Source: Actinoplanes sp. L3-i22 (GTDB lineage Bacteria; Actinomycetota; Actinomycetes; Mycobacteriales; Micromonosporaceae). Taken from it: a DNA stretch of 64,000 bases. This document shows, piece after piece, positions 43,352 to 55,765 of the stretch. Both the position numbers and the translations under genes were made by a program. Below the pieces are notes generated by a model. The model was not told the origin of the DNA and searched no databases. It was given only the letters and a program-made list of their open reading frames with translations. Every line of letters begins with the position of its first letter. The first letter of the stretch is position 1. Location: positions 10,901,501 to 10,965,500 of the forward strand of contig NZ_AP024745.1 of the NCBI RefSeq assembly GCF_019704555.1, in the 5' to 3' direction.

Positions 43352-43741
43352 ATGAGCGGCGCGCTGCACCACGTCGAGCTCTGGGTGCCCGACCTCGACG
43401 GGATGACCGGGCCGTGGGGCTGGCTGCTCGGCGAGCTGGGCTGGACCCCGTTCCAGGACTGGCCGGGCGGCCGGTCCTGGCGGCACGGCAACGGCACCTA
43501 CCTGGTGATGGAGCAGTCGCCGGCGCTGTCCGGCACGGTCCACGACCGGCTCGCGCCCGGCCTGAACCACCTGGCCTTCACCGTCGCCGGCCCGGCCGAG
43601 GTGGACCGCCTGACCGCGGCCGCCCCGGCCCACGGGTGGGCGCTGATGTTCGCGGACCGGCACCCGTACGCCGGCGGCCCGGACACCTACGCCGCCTACC
43701 TCGAGGACGCCTGGGGATACGAGGCCGAACTCGCGACCTGA
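43352..43741 (+). CDS. VOC (glyoxalase-like) family protein
   Basis: 129 residues from ATG 43352, five bases after the adenosyltransferase, so probably in the same transcript. The fold is seen in [27 protein letters not shown], the paired segment [21 protein letters not shown], and the ending [19 protein letters not shown], with likely metal ligands His7 (HHVEL), His in NHLAF and a C-terminal Glu. Members act as glyoxalases, dioxygenases or drug-binding proteins; the role here is unknown. Confidence 0.85.
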   Translation: MSGALHHVELWVPDLDGMTGPWGWLLGELGWTPFQDWPGGRSWRHGNGTYLVMEQSPALSGTVHDRLAPGLNHLAFTVAGPAEVDRLTAAAPAHGWALMFADRHPYAGGPDTYAAYLEDAWGYEAELAT

Positions 43742-43747
43742 ACCGGG

Positions 43748-44581
43748 TCAGGCGGCCGGGAGCTCCACCTGGAGGTCGCCGTCGATCGTGGTGACCGCGT
43801 GCCCGCCGAGCAGGGTGCGGTCACCGCGGAGGGCGACCCGGACGAAACCGCCCCGCGCCGACGCCTGGTAGCCGACCAACTCGGCCCGGCCCAGCCGCGC
43901 GGCCCAGAACGGCGTCAGCGAAGTATGGGCAGAACCGGTCACCGGATCCTCGTCCACGCCCGCGGCGGGCGCGAAGAAGCGGGACACGAAGTCGTAGCCG
44001 GCCGCCGGATCCTCCGCGGCCGCAGTGACCAGCACGCCGCGACCGCTCAGCCGGGCGAGCGCGCCGAGATCCGGGGCGAGCGAACGGACCGTCTTCTCGT
44101 CCGCCAGCTCGACCAGCACGTCGTCGGTGACCGGGCCGGTCCAGTGCGCCGAGAGCGCCTCCGCGCCGAGCGCGGCGACCAGCGCCGGGTCGATGTCGAG
44201 CGGGCTCAGCGGCGAGGCCGGGAAGTCCAGGGTGATCAGGCCGTCGCCGTCGACGTCCGCGGTGAGGATGCCGCTGCGGACGGTCCGGAACCGTACCCGG
44301 CCGTCGATCAGCCCGGCCCGGTGCAGGACATGGGTGGTGGCGAGAGTGGCGTGCCCGCAGAGGGCGACCTCGACCGCCGGGGTGAACCAGCGCAGCGCCC
44401 AGTCCGCGTCCGCGCCGGCGGGCAGGCGGTGCAGGAAGGCGGTCTCGGAGTGGTTGACCTCGGAGGCGACCCGCTGCATCCAGTCGTCGGCGGGGAAGGC
44501 GTCCCCGTCCAGGATCAGGACTCCGGCCGGGTTCCCGGCGAAGGGGCGATCGGTGAAGGCGTCGACGATTCGAATCCGCAT
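43748..44581 (-). CDS. PhzF family isomerase-like protein
   Basis: 277 residues from the ATG at 44581 (MRIRIVDAFTDRPFAGNPAGV). The PhzF/diaminopimelate-epimerase fold is clear, with the catalytic Glu46 in EVNHSETAFL, the WFTPAVEVALCGHATLATTHVL motif and DPVTGSAHTSLTPFWAARLG near the end. PhzF itself isomerises an intermediate of phenazine synthesis, but isolated copies like this one are common and of unknown substrate; no phenazine cluster is present. A TAGCGT box lies seven bases before the ATG. Confidence 0.9.
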   Translation of the reverse strand: MRIRIVDAFTDRPFAGNPAGVLILDGDAFPADDWMQRVASEVNHSETAFLHRLPAGADADWALRWFTPAVEVALCGHATLATTHVLHRAGLIDGRVRFRTVRSGILTADVDGDGLITLDFPASPLSPLDIDPALVAALGAEALSAHWTGPVTDDVLVELADEKTVRSLAPDLGALARLSGRGVLVTAAAEDPAAGYDFVSRFFAPAAGVDEDPVTGSAHTSLTPFWAARLGRAELVGYQASARGGFVRVALRGDRTLLGGHAVTTIDGDLQVELPAA

Positions 44582-44588
44582 GATTCCG

Positions 44589-44594
44589 ACGCTA
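44589..44594 (-). promoter_or_regulatory. -10 box TAGCGT, leaderless start of phzF-like gene
   Basis: On the minus strand TAGCGT lies seven bases before ATG 44581, without a ribosome-binding site. Confidence 0.4.
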
Positions 44595-44719
44595 GGCCCA
44601 CGTCCCCCCGCCCACGACAGCCAATCCGCAAGCGGTGGAAGCCCCGCGGCCAACCGCCCACCTCCGCCGGCGCCGCGCCGAACCCGGCTTGGAGGCCGGC
44701 GCCCGGGAGCGACTCCGCG

Positions 44720-45187
44720 TCAGCTTTCGAGCTGGCGGGGGCCGAAGATGGACCGGCCCGGCGAACTGCCCGGATCCCGCGGCGGCCCCGCCTCCAGCCA
44801 GGAGAGGAAGCCGGTCACCGTGGTCTCGGCCATGGCGATCTCGAGCTGGGTGTCCCCGGTGTCGCAGCGCAGGATCACCCAGTGGCCGGGCATCGTCAGC
44901 CGTTCCGGCCCGGTCGGCAGGCGGCGCTCCGCGATCGTCAGGAGTCGCCGGTCGAGCATCCGTTTCGGGCGGATGGCCAGGCTGAACATCTTGTGGAAGC
45001 GCAGCTCGTCACCGACGAACTGGCCCAGGCCCGGCGCCCAGCCCCGGCCGGGCACCATCTTGCTGGTGCGGACCTGCAGGCGAATGGTTCCGCCGCCGAG
45101 CATGAGCAGCCGGCGGCGGAAGAAGATCGCGAAGAGGAGTACGAGCAGCGCGACGATGCAGATCCCGAAGACTTCGAGAACCCGCAT
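44720..45187 (-). CDS. DUF2550 membrane protein, linked to the ATP synthase genes
   Basis: 155 residues from the ATG at 45187, ten bases after atpC. One N-terminal transmembrane helix (VFGICIVALLVLLFAIFF) precedes a cytoplasmic domain with RVRTSKMVPGRGWAPGLGQFVGDELRFHKMFSLAIRPKRML-like features and MPGHWVILRCDTGDTQLEIAMAETTVTGFLSWLEA. The family follows atpC in many actinobacteria, including Streptomyces and Mycobacterium. Its function is unknown; co-transcription with atpC is likely. Confidence 0.88.
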   Translation of the reverse strand: MRVLEVFGICIVALLVLLFAIFFRRRLLMLGGGTIRLQVRTSKMVPGRGWAPGLGQFVGDELRFHKMFSLAIRPKRMLDRRLLTIAERRLPTGPERLTMPGHWVILRCDTGDTQLEIAMAETTVTGFLSWLEAGPPRDPGSSPGRSIFGPRQLES

Positions 45188-45197
45188 CGCCGGGGTG

Positions 45198-45479
45198 TCA
45201 GTGCTGCTCGGGAGTGGCCGGCGTCGCGCTCTCGGCGAGCACGGTGACGCCGTTCGCGTCGATCGAGAGGAAGCCCCCGGCGACGTCGTAGGTGAGCTGC
45301 TCGCCACCGGCGAGTTTCACCCGGACCTGGGACGGCTCCTTGAGCAGGCCCAGCAGCGGCGAGTGGCCCGGCAGCACACCGATCTCACCCTCGGTGGTGC
45401 GCGCGACGAGCATCTCGGCCTCACCGGCCCAGACCTTCTCCTCGACGGCGACGACCTCGACGTGAAGTTGGTTGGCCAC
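45198..45479 (-). CDS. atpC: F1Fo ATP synthase subunit epsilon
   Basis: 93 residues, GTG start with GGGAG about eight bases upstream. The beta-sandwich domain is typical (LHVEVVAVEEKVWAGEAEMLVARTTEGEIGVLPGHSPLLGLL). The C-terminal helical hairpin found in E. coli epsilon is absent: the protein ends soon after the sandwich (VTVLAESATPATPEQH), so ATPase inhibition by an extended C-terminus is unlikely. It is separated from atpD by an LCP gene and a terminator-like hairpin, and must depend on its own or the LCP promoter. Confidence 0.95.
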   Translation of the reverse strand: MANQLHVEVVAVEEKVWAGEAEMLVARTTEGEIGVLPGHSPLLGLLKEPSQVRVKLAGGEQLTYDVAGGFLSIDANGVTVLAESATPATPEQH

Positions 45480-45553
45480 GCTGTCTCCCTTTGACGCTGC
45501 GAACCGAATGGGTGAAAGTCTAATCGGCGCCGGCCGCGGCCGTTCGCCCGGGG

Positions 45554-46681
45554 CTAGCTGTTCTTGTTGACGAACTCCGGGTGGGCCAGCAGAAACTCTT
45601 GGATCTTGTCCTGCTTGACCGCCTCGAAGAACTGGTCGGACCCGTCCGCGAGCTTCTCCCCGAGGTACTTGTTGCCCTCGTAGAGACCGCCGCCGGACAA
45701 CTTGATCGAGACCATGCTGTCGGTGTCCAGGCCCTTCAGCGCGAGCCCCCAGTCGAGCACGCTGTGCCCGTTGCCGTCGAAGGTGAGCGCGTCACCGGCG
45801 GCGCCGAGGATCTTCGTCATCTTGGCCGGGCTGGTGATGACCCCCTTGGTCATCACCTCCTTCGCCATCGCCTTGATGAACTGCTGCTGGTGCCGCTGAC
45901 GGTCGTAGTCACTGTTGGGCAGGCCGTACCGCTGGCGGACGTAGTCCAGCGCCTCCCAGGCCTCCAGGTGGTAGGTCCCGGGCTTGTACGTCTTCTGCGG
46001 TCCGATGTACGGGTGCGCGCACTGGTTGTTGGAGCACTCCGGGCGGCGCGGCCGCGGCTTCCCGTTCGGCTGGAGATGCTCGGACTTGACCGTCATGTCG
46101 ATCTTCATCGTCACGCCGCCCATCGCCTCGACGATCTTCTTGAAGCCGCCGAAGTTGATGATCGCGCCGGCGTCGAACGTCTTGATGCCGGTGAGCTGGG
46201 TGACCGTCTTCGCCAGCAACTGGAAGCCCTGCTTGACGTCGTGCTTCCCGTTACCGACCGAACTGCCGTACGACATCGCGGCGTTGATCTTGGATTTGCC
46301 CCCGCCGAAGCCGGTCTTGGAGAAGGACGGGATGTCCACGTAGAGGTCCCGGGGGATGGAGAACATGTAGACCTGGTCCATGCTCGCCGGGATGTGCGCC
46401 ACGATGATCGAGTCGGACAGCGGCGCGGTGTGGTCGTCGCGCGGGTCGATGCCGGCCATCAGGATGTTGATCGGGCCCTTGATGTCGGCCGGCGCCGCCT
46501 TGGTGGCGCCCGCGGCGGGCTCGCCGATCAGGCTGCCGTCGGCATCGATCGAGCCGGTGTACTTCGAGATCAGGGTCGAGCCGGTGACCAGGACGCCGCC
46601 ACTGGTCACCATGAGCACGGCACCGAAAATCGCGGACAGTCTGGCCCACAGCGGTGCGCGGCGTTTCCCGGACTTAGCCAC
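45554..46681 (-). CDS. LytR-CpsA-Psr (LCP) family protein
   Basis: 375 residues, GTG start. A basic N-terminus and one transmembrane helix (LSAIFGAVLMVTSGGVLVTGSTLI, about 15-38) place the LCP domain outside the membrane. Conserved LCP features are INILMAGIDPRDD, SDSIIVAHIP, VYMFSIPRDLYVDIP, KINAAMSYG, INFGGFKKIVEAMGGV and the Arg-rich YVRQRYGLPNSDYDRQRHQQQFIKAM. LCP enzymes attach wall polymers such as arabinogalactan or teichoic acids to peptidoglycan. Two cysteines in PECSNNQCAH may form a disulphide. It lies between atpD and atpC, an unusual place. Confidence 0.92.
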   Translation of the reverse strand: MAKSGKRRAPLWARLSAIFGAVLMVTSGGVLVTGSTLISKYTGSIDADGSLIGEPAAGATKAAPADIKGPINILMAGIDPRDDHTAPLSDSIIVAHIPASMDQVYMFSIPRDLYVDIPSFSKTGFGGGKSKINAAMSYGSSVGNGKHDVKQGFQLLAKTVTQLTGIKTFDAGAIINFGGFKKIVEAMGGVTMKIDMTVKSEHLQPNGKPRPRRPECSNNQCAHPYIGPQKTYKPGTYHLEAWEALDYVRQRYGLPNSDYDRQRHQQQFIKAMAKEVMTKGVITSPAKMTKILGAAGDALTFDGNGHSVLDWGLALKGLDTDSMVSIKLSGGGLYEGNKYLGEKLADGSDQFFEAVKQDKIQEFLLAHPEFVNKNS

Positions 46682-46825
46682 CCGATCCCCAAACCCTGAC
46701 GGAACATGAACACGGGACTACCTCTGAAGCGCGGCCAAGCATACCCAAGGCGAATTTCGCGTTTCTGTCGGCCGTTTTCCCGCGAGCGGTGTCTGATTTG
46801 TGGTATTTCATCCCTCAGACAACGA

Positions 46826-46857
46826 GAAGCCGTGCCGGTTGGTACCGGCACGGCTTC
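46826..46857 (-). terminator. Perfect 14-bp hairpin after atpD
   Basis: GAAGCCGTGCCGGT (46826-46839) and ACCGGCACGGCTTC (46844-46857) form a perfect stem with a 4-nt loop, 31 bases after the atpD stop. It should end most atp transcripts before the LCP gene and atpC. Confidence 0.82.
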
Positions 46858-46887
46858 CTGTTCGTCAGACTTGTGAAAAGGCTGAGA

Positions 46888-49259
<2,372 letters not shown>

Positions 49260-49261
49260 GC

Positions 49262-50830
<1,569 letters not shown>

Positions 50831-50905
50831 CCTCTGCCTTCTCTGTCTAGCTCGGGACGTCGCCGCCACCGAGGGGCTTCTCGATAAGGAATCGAGGGGA
50901 AAGGA

Positions 50906-50956
50906 CTATTTGGCGAACGCCTGCTTGGCGCCTATTTGGCGAACGCCTGCTTCGCC
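50906..50956. repeat. 26-bp tandem duplication of the atpH 3' end
   Basis: The segment beginning CTATTTGGCGAACGCCTGCT at 50932, which is the complement of the last codons and TAG of atpH, is repeated at 50906 with a 26-bp period and 21 exact bases. On the minus strand the copy encodes a second AKQAFAK-stop, untranslated after the real stop. Confidence 0.9.
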
Positions 50957-51753
50957 GCGTTGAGACGCCGCAGGATCGTGCCGTCGTAGAGATCGGAGCC
51001 GACACGGACGCTCACACCGCCGATGATCGCGGGGTTCACATCCACCTTCAGCGAGACCTCGCGGCCGTAGATGGCGGAGAGCTTGGCGGCCAGAGCGGCC
51101 TCCTCGGCGTCGCCGAGGGGCTTGGCCACCGTCACGTACGCCACCTCGCGGTCACGCCGGGCGGCGGTCAGCTCGACCAGCCGGATCAGCGAGGCCTCGA
51201 AGCCACGGCCACCGAATCCCTCGAGCGCGACCTGGACGAGCCGAACCGTGGTCGCCTGGGCCTTGCCGTTGAGCAGGTCCCCCACCAGCTTAGTCCGGGG
51301 GGCCACCGGAGCGCCGATGTCACTGAGCGTGGCCGCGAGCTGCGGCGTCCCGGAGACGATCTGCGAGAACCGGAAGAGCTCGTCCTCGACCTCCGCCAGC
51401 GCACTGTCCTTCGCCGCCGAGCTGAGCAGGGTGTCCACACCCAGCCGCTCGGTGGCGTCCAGCAGGTCGCTCGGCTTGGAGAAGCGGCCGGCCACCAGCT
51501 CGGCCAGCGCGTTGACGGTCACCTCGGTGGCCTTGCCGGCCAGCAGCGAGCGGAACAGGTCGGAGCGGTCGTCGCCCGGCCGGGACGGATCGGTCAGCGC
51601 CCGGCGCAGCCGAGGCTGACCCCGCAGCAGGCCGGCCACCGACAGAAGCTCGTCGGCGACCGTGGCCAGCTGCGCGCCCGTCAACGTGGTGGTGTCGGCG
51701 TGGAGCCGCTCCACCGCGTCGGCGAAGGCCTGGATGGTGGCGCCCGACGCCAT
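50932..51753 (-). CDS. atpH: F1Fo ATP synthase subunit delta
   Basis: 273 residues, near the length I recall for Streptomyces delta and longer than the 180 of E. coli. Delta links F1 to the peripheral stalk. The N-terminal helical bundle (AFADAVERLHADTTTLTGAQLATVADELLSVAGLL) and the C-terminal family motif (VAYVTVAKPLGDAEEAALAAKLSAIYGREVSLKVDVNPAIIGGVSVRVGSDLYDGTILRRLNAAKQ) are complete. Its ATG overlaps the atpF stop by one base. The 3' end is duplicated downstream. Confidence 0.96.
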   Translation of the reverse strand: MASGATIQAFADAVERLHADTTTLTGAQLATVADELLSVAGLLRGQPRLRRALTDPSRPGDDRSDLFRSLLAGKATEVTVNALAELVAGRFSKPSDLLDATERLGVDTLLSSAAKDSALAEVEDELFRFSQIVSGTPQLAATLSDIGAPVAPRTKLVGDLLNGKAQATTVRLVQVALEGFGGRGFEASLIRLVELTAARRDREVAYVTVAKPLGDAEEAALAAKLSAIYGREVSLKVDVNPAIIGGVSVRVGSDLYDGTILRRLNAAKQAFAK

Positions 51754-52307
51754 CAGCGCCTGCCCGCCGTGCCGGCGGCGTCGAGGTCCGCGATGAAGCG
51801 CTCGACGGTGCCCCGGGTACGGGCCTCGTCGGCCAGAGCCTCGCCGACGATCTTGCCGGCCAGGTCGACCGCGAGCGTGCCGACCTCGGCACGGAGCTCC
51901 CGGACGATCGAATCACGCTGCGCCGCGAGCTGCTCGCGACCGGCCGCGATGATGCGGTCGGACTCCTCGCGAGCCGTGGCGAGCACGTCCTGCCGGATGC
52001 CCTCGGCGTCGGCCCGGGCCTCGTCGCGGATGCGAGCGGCCTCGGTCCGGGCCTCGGCGAGCTGCGCACGGTACTGCTCGAGCAGCTCGTTCGCCTCCGC
52101 CTGGGCGACCTCGGCACGCTTGATACCGCCCTCGATCGCGTCCACACGGGCGCGGAACGTCTTCTCCATCTGCGGGAAGACGAACTTCATCAGGACGAAG
52201 CAGAGCACCGCGAAGGCGACCGTACCGACCACGAGCTCTTCCCACGCGGGAATGATCGGGTTGTGCGGGGCCTTGGCTGCCTCGGCCAGAACAACGATGT
52301 TGATCAC
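51753..52307 (-). CDS. atpF: F1Fo ATP synthase subunit b
   Basis: 184 residues, GTG start with AGGAGG upstream. An N-terminal transmembrane helix (ELVVGTVAFAVLCFVLMKFVFPQM) is followed by a long charged helix (RVDAIEGGIKRAEVAQAEANELLEQYRAQLAEARTEAARIRDEARADAEGIRQDVLATAREESDRII) that forms the peripheral stalk dimer. It lies between atpE and atpH in the usual order. Confidence 0.97.
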   Translation of the reverse strand: MINIVVLAEAAKAPHNPIIPAWEELVVGTVAFAVLCFVLMKFVFPQMEKTFRARVDAIEGGIKRAEVAQAEANELLEQYRAQLAEARTEAARIRDEARADAEGIRQDVLATAREESDRIIAAGREQLAAQRDSIVRELRAEVGTLAVDLAGKIVGEALADEARTRGTVERFIADLDAAGTAGRR

Positions 52308-52332
52308 GGGAACCTCCTGTCGAGGTTGAAGA

Positions 52333-52566
<234 letters not shown>

Positions 52567-52643
52567 TCAGTTCCTCCTGGTATCTCGCGTGACTGCCACG
52601 CGGGACGACAAACGGGGTGTGACTCGAAACAGGTGGAGCAAAA

Positions 52644-53432
52644 TCAGTGCTCGTCGGCGAGCGAGCCCTGGACGTAGCTCGCCGTCAGCACCGTGAAGAC
52701 GTAGGCCTGGAGACAGATCACCAGGAACTCGAGGAAGGTCAGCGCGATGCTCAGCGCCCAGGACAGGATCGACACTGGGGCGAGCCACGGCGTTGCACTG
52801 ATCATCGCGAAGCCGCCGAGCGTGAACACCAGCAGCAGGATGTGGCCGGCGAACATGTTGGCGAAGAGACGAACCGCCAGCGAGAACGGGCGGACCAGGA
52901 AGTTCGAGAAGAACTCGATCGGGATCAGCAGCGGCAGGATGAAGCCCGGCGCCGGCGGGATCAGGGAGACCTTCAGGTACTTCAGGAAACCGTGCTTCCG
53001 GATGCCGACGTAGATGAACATCACGTAGCTGATGACCGCGAGGATCGCCGGGAACGCGATGTGCGAGTTCGGCGAGAGCTGCACGAACGGGACGATGCCC
53101 CAGAAGTTGTTCAGCAGGATGAACATGAACAGCGTCGTCAGGTACGGCGCGAAGGCCACACCCTTCGGGCCGATCATCTCCACGGCGATGTTGTTCCGCA
53201 CGAAGCCGTAGATGCTCTCGGCGAGCCACTGCTTCTTGGTCGGGACGAGTTCCGGCTTCCGGTACGAGACCAGGAAGAAGATGATAATCGCCGCGACCGC
53301 CACCCACACCAGGAACGTGATCTTGGTGAACCAGTAATTGTCGTGGGCGCCCCACGGCAGGATGCTGGGCAGGTAGAAGTCCTCGACGCTGGGCGGGAAT
53401 TCCGCCGCGAGGACCACCGACTGAGCGATCAC
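52644..53432 (-). CDS. atpB: F1Fo ATP synthase subunit a
   Basis: 262 residues, GTG start behind GGAAAGGG. Five to six transmembrane helices and the essential Arg188 in RPFSLAVRLFANMFAGH, which works against Glu59 of the c-ring, are clear, together with the downstream LEFLVICLQAYVFTVLTASYV helix. It forms the proton half-channels of Fo. Confidence 0.97.
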   Translation of the reverse strand: MIAQSVVLAAEFPPSVEDFYLPSILPWGAHDNYWFTKITFLVWVAVAAIIIFFLVSYRKPELVPTKKQWLAESIYGFVRNNIAVEMIGPKGVAFAPYLTTLFMFILLNNFWGIVPFVQLSPNSHIAFPAILAVISYVMFIYVGIRKHGFLKYLKVSLIPPAPGFILPLLIPIEFFSNFLVRPFSLAVRLFANMFAGHILLLVFTLGGFAMISATPWLAPVSILSWALSIALTFLEFLVICLQAYVFTVLTASYVQGSLADEH

Positions 53433-53447
53433 CAGGGCCCTTTCCTG

Positions 53448-53681
53448 TCAGGCGCCGAGACGGCGCACGATGAGGTACACACCTAGGCCGACTCCGAGCA
53501 CCGAGCCGATGCCGGTGAAGATGCCCGGGGTTCCGACGTAGTGGTCGACCAGCCAGCCGATCCCGCCCCACACCAACATGCCCGCGATGAGATAGGTGAC
53601 CGCCGTCATGCCCGCGCCTGAATCGGGCGGGGGAGGGCCTTCGTCACCGCGGTTGTCGTGGGGGGGTTCCTGACCGGTCAT
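53448..53681 (-). CDS. Small ATP synthase accessory membrane protein (AtpZ/AtpI-like)
   Basis: 77 residues from the ATG at 53681; the frame continues upstream to 53855 without homology. A polar Pro/Gly-rich N-terminus (TGQEPPHDNRGDEGPPPPDSGAG) is followed by two hydrophobic helices (VTYLIAGMLVWGGIGWLVDHYVGTP and IFTGIGSVLGVGLGVYLIVRRLG) with the WLVDxxxGTP turn typical of AtpZ-type proteins. It precedes atpB by 15 bases. AtpZ/AtpI help assemble the c-ring or move Mg2+/Ca2+. Confidence 0.82.
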   Translation of the reverse strand: MTGQEPPHDNRGDEGPPPPDSGAGMTAVTYLIAGMLVWGGIGWLVDHYVGTPGIFTGIGSVLGVGLGVYLIVRRLGA

Positions 53682-53891
53682 GACGGCCCGAACGATATCA
53701 GCCGGAAATACAAGGATGAGCGGGACCCCCCGCACAACCGTAGTTGTCCAGGCGTCAGGGGTCTCGCAACTGGAAGCACACGGTACTCCTGTCGCGCCAA
53801 AACGGAACAAGGCACGGCCGGACACATCACCGGTTCGTGGCAGTTGACCGGCCAAACCTCCGCTGACCAGGGAGGACGCCCGTGCTTCAGA

Positions 53892-54398
53892 TCACCCCCG
53901 GAGAGTTCGGCGAGTCACCCACCAGGCCTGGACGCCGGTCCAGACCACAACCCCGGCGACCACCCCGAGGCCGAGCGCCTTCTTACCCGACCAATCGGAC
54001 GAGACGCCAACTGCCAGGATAATGCCGAGCAAAGAGTATTTGACGACATACGTCAACATTCCCAGCGGCATGACCAGGGCCGGGCGCACGGTGTCCGCCC
54101 AGGCCACCACCAGCGTGGTGAGGGTGTGGCTGACCAGCACGATCAGGACGCCGCCGGCCGCGGCCAGCGCGGCGGTCGGGCCGCTGACCAGGTAACCGAC
54201 CGAAGCGGCGCAGAGCATCAGGGCGAACGAGACCGTGGTCAGGAAGCCGAGATGCTCGACCTTCCAGCGCGGATCCTTCGGCAGCGGCGGCAGATCCGGC
54301 AGCGGGGTCTCGTCGACCTTCTCCGGCGTACCAGGAATTTCCCCGAAAGCCCCGGAACGTTCACCATCGCGCTCGGCCAAAGGCGAAGAGCCGCTCAA
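53892..54398 (-). CDS. Four-helix membrane protein upstream of atpB (AtpI-like)
   Basis: 168 residues from a TTG at 54398 that overlaps the glyA stop (TTGA), with AGGAGG seven bases before it. A 65-residue cytoplasmic leader rich in Pro, Asp and Glu (PLPDLPPLPKDPRWKVEHLG) is followed by four transmembrane helices. Position at the head of the atp genes and the four-helix topology fit the ATP synthase protein I group. A 210-base gap to the two-helix gene probably carries an atp promoter; no clear -35/-10 was found there. Confidence 0.7.
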   Translation of the reverse strand: MSGSSPLAERDGERSGAFGEIPGTPEKVDETPLPDLPPLPKDPRWKVEHLGFLTTVSFALMLCAASVGYLVSGPTAALAAAGGVLIVLVSHTLTTLVVAWADTVRPALVMPLGMLTYVVKYSLLGIILAVGVSSDWSGKKALGLGVVAGVVVWTGVQAWWVTRRTLRG

Positions 54399-55726
54399 GC
54401 CAGAACCTCCTGCTCCACATAGAACGGGAAGCGCCGCACCAGGCCGGTCACCTCCTCGCCGACGTCGGCCAGCCGGGACATCCCGGCGACCGTCTCGGGA
54501 TCGCACCGCACCGCCACCCCGATCAGCTCCGCGATCCGGCGCATCTCGGGCTCCCGCATCCCCTGCGAGGTCACACCCGGCGCGCCGACCCGGATCCCGG
54601 AGGCCACGGCGGGGCGCTCCGGATCGTACGGAATGGCGTTCTTGTTGAGAGCGATCCCGGCGATGGCGCAACGCGCCTCCGCCTCCCGGCCGCTGATCCC
54701 CAGATCGCGCAGATCGAGCACGGCGAGATGGGTGTCGGTGCCACCGGTGACCGGGCGCATCCCCTCGGCGGTCAGCCAGGAGGCCAGCGCCTGCGCGTTA
54801 CGCACGGTCTGCGAAGCGTACCCCTGGAAGGCCGCGCCGCTCGCCTCGCGGAGGGCCACCGCCTTCGCCGCGACCGCGTGCATCATCGGGCCGCCCTGCG
54901 CGAACGGGAAGACCGCCTTGTCGATCCGCTGGGCCAGGTCCGCCCGGCAGAGGATCATGCCGCCGCGCGGGCCGCGCAGCGCCTTGTGCGTGGTGCAGGT
55001 GACGACGTCGGCGTACGGCACCGGGGACGGGATCGCCCGCCCGGCCACCAGGCCGATGAAGTGCGCCGCGTCGACCAGCAGGTACGCCCCGACCTCGTCG
55101 GCGATCTCGCGGAACCGGGCGAAGTCGATCAGCCGCGGGTACGAGGTCGCCCCACAGATGATCAGTTTCGGCCGGTGCGCGAGCGCCAGGTCGCGTACCT
55201 CGTCGTAATCGATCAATTCGGAGACCGGATCCACCCGGTACGAGATCGGGTGGAACCACTTCCCGGAGAAGTTCGCCTTGCTCCCGTGGGTCAGGTGCCC
55301 GCCGTGCGGCAGCCCCATCGCCAGCACCGGGTCGCCCGGCTCGGCCAGCGCGGCGTACGCCGCCAGGTTCGCCGACGCCCCGGAGTGCGGCTGCACGTTC
55401 GCGTGGTCGGCGCCGAACAGCTCGACGGCCCGCGCGACGGCCAGTTCCTCGGCCCGGTCGGCCTGGGCGCACCCGCCGTAGTAGCGGTTGCCCGGATAGC
55501 CCTCGGCATACTTGTTGGCGAGCGTCGAGCCGAGCGCGGCCAGCACCGCCGGCGAGGTGAAACTCTCGCTCGCGATCAGCGTCAACGTGTCGCGCTGGCG
55601 GGCCACCTCGTCGAGAAGCACGCCGGCGATCTCCGGGTCGTCGCGCTCCAGCGCGGCGAAGTCCGGACCCCAGAAGGTCCTCACCTGGGCCTCCCCGAGC
55701 TCGGTGACGCGGCCTGCATCGAGCAT
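54395..55726 (-). CDS. glyA: Serine hydroxymethyltransferase
   Basis: 443 residues. SHMT features are intact: LIASESFTSPAVL, NKYAEGYPGNRYYGG, ANVQPHSGASANLAAY, GHLTHG, VDAAHFIGLVAG, and the PLP lysine at about 248 in TCTTHKALRGPRGG. It converts serine and tetrahydrofolate to glycine and 5,10-methylene-THF in the cytoplasm. Glycine 5' to the atp genes is the order I recall in Streptomyces, but the undecaprenyl-phosphate GlcNAc transferase (wecA-like) gene usually found in this stretch is missing. Confidence 0.96.
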   Translation of the reverse strand: MLDAGRVTELGEAQVRTFWGPDFAALERDDPEIAGVLLDEVARQRDTLTLIASESFTSPAVLAALGSTLANKYAEGYPGNRYYGGCAQADRAEELAVARAVELFGADHANVQPHSGASANLAAYAALAEPGDPVLAMGLPHGGHLTHGSKANFSGKWFHPISYRVDPVSELIDYDEVRDLALAHRPKLIICGATSYPRLIDFARFREIADEVGAYLLVDAAHFIGLVAGRAIPSPVPYADVVTCTTHKALRGPRGGMILCRADLAQRIDKAVFPFAQGGPMMHAVAAKAVALREASGAAFQGYASQTVRNAQALASWLTAEGMRPVTGGTDTHLAVLDLRDLGISGREAEARCAIAGIALNKNAIPYDPERPAVASGIRVGAPGVTSQGMREPEMRRIAELIGVAVRCDPETVAGMSRLADVGEEVTGLVRRFPFYVEQEVLA

Positions 55727-55753
55727 ATGGCTGAATCACCACGATTCGGGGCA

Positions 55754-55759
55754 CAGTCT
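55754..55759 (+). promoter_or_regulatory. -10 box CAGTCT, leaderless start
   Basis: CAGTCT lies six bases before ATG 55766; no ribosome-binding site is present. Confidence 0.4.
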
Positions 55760-55765
55760 GAAGTT

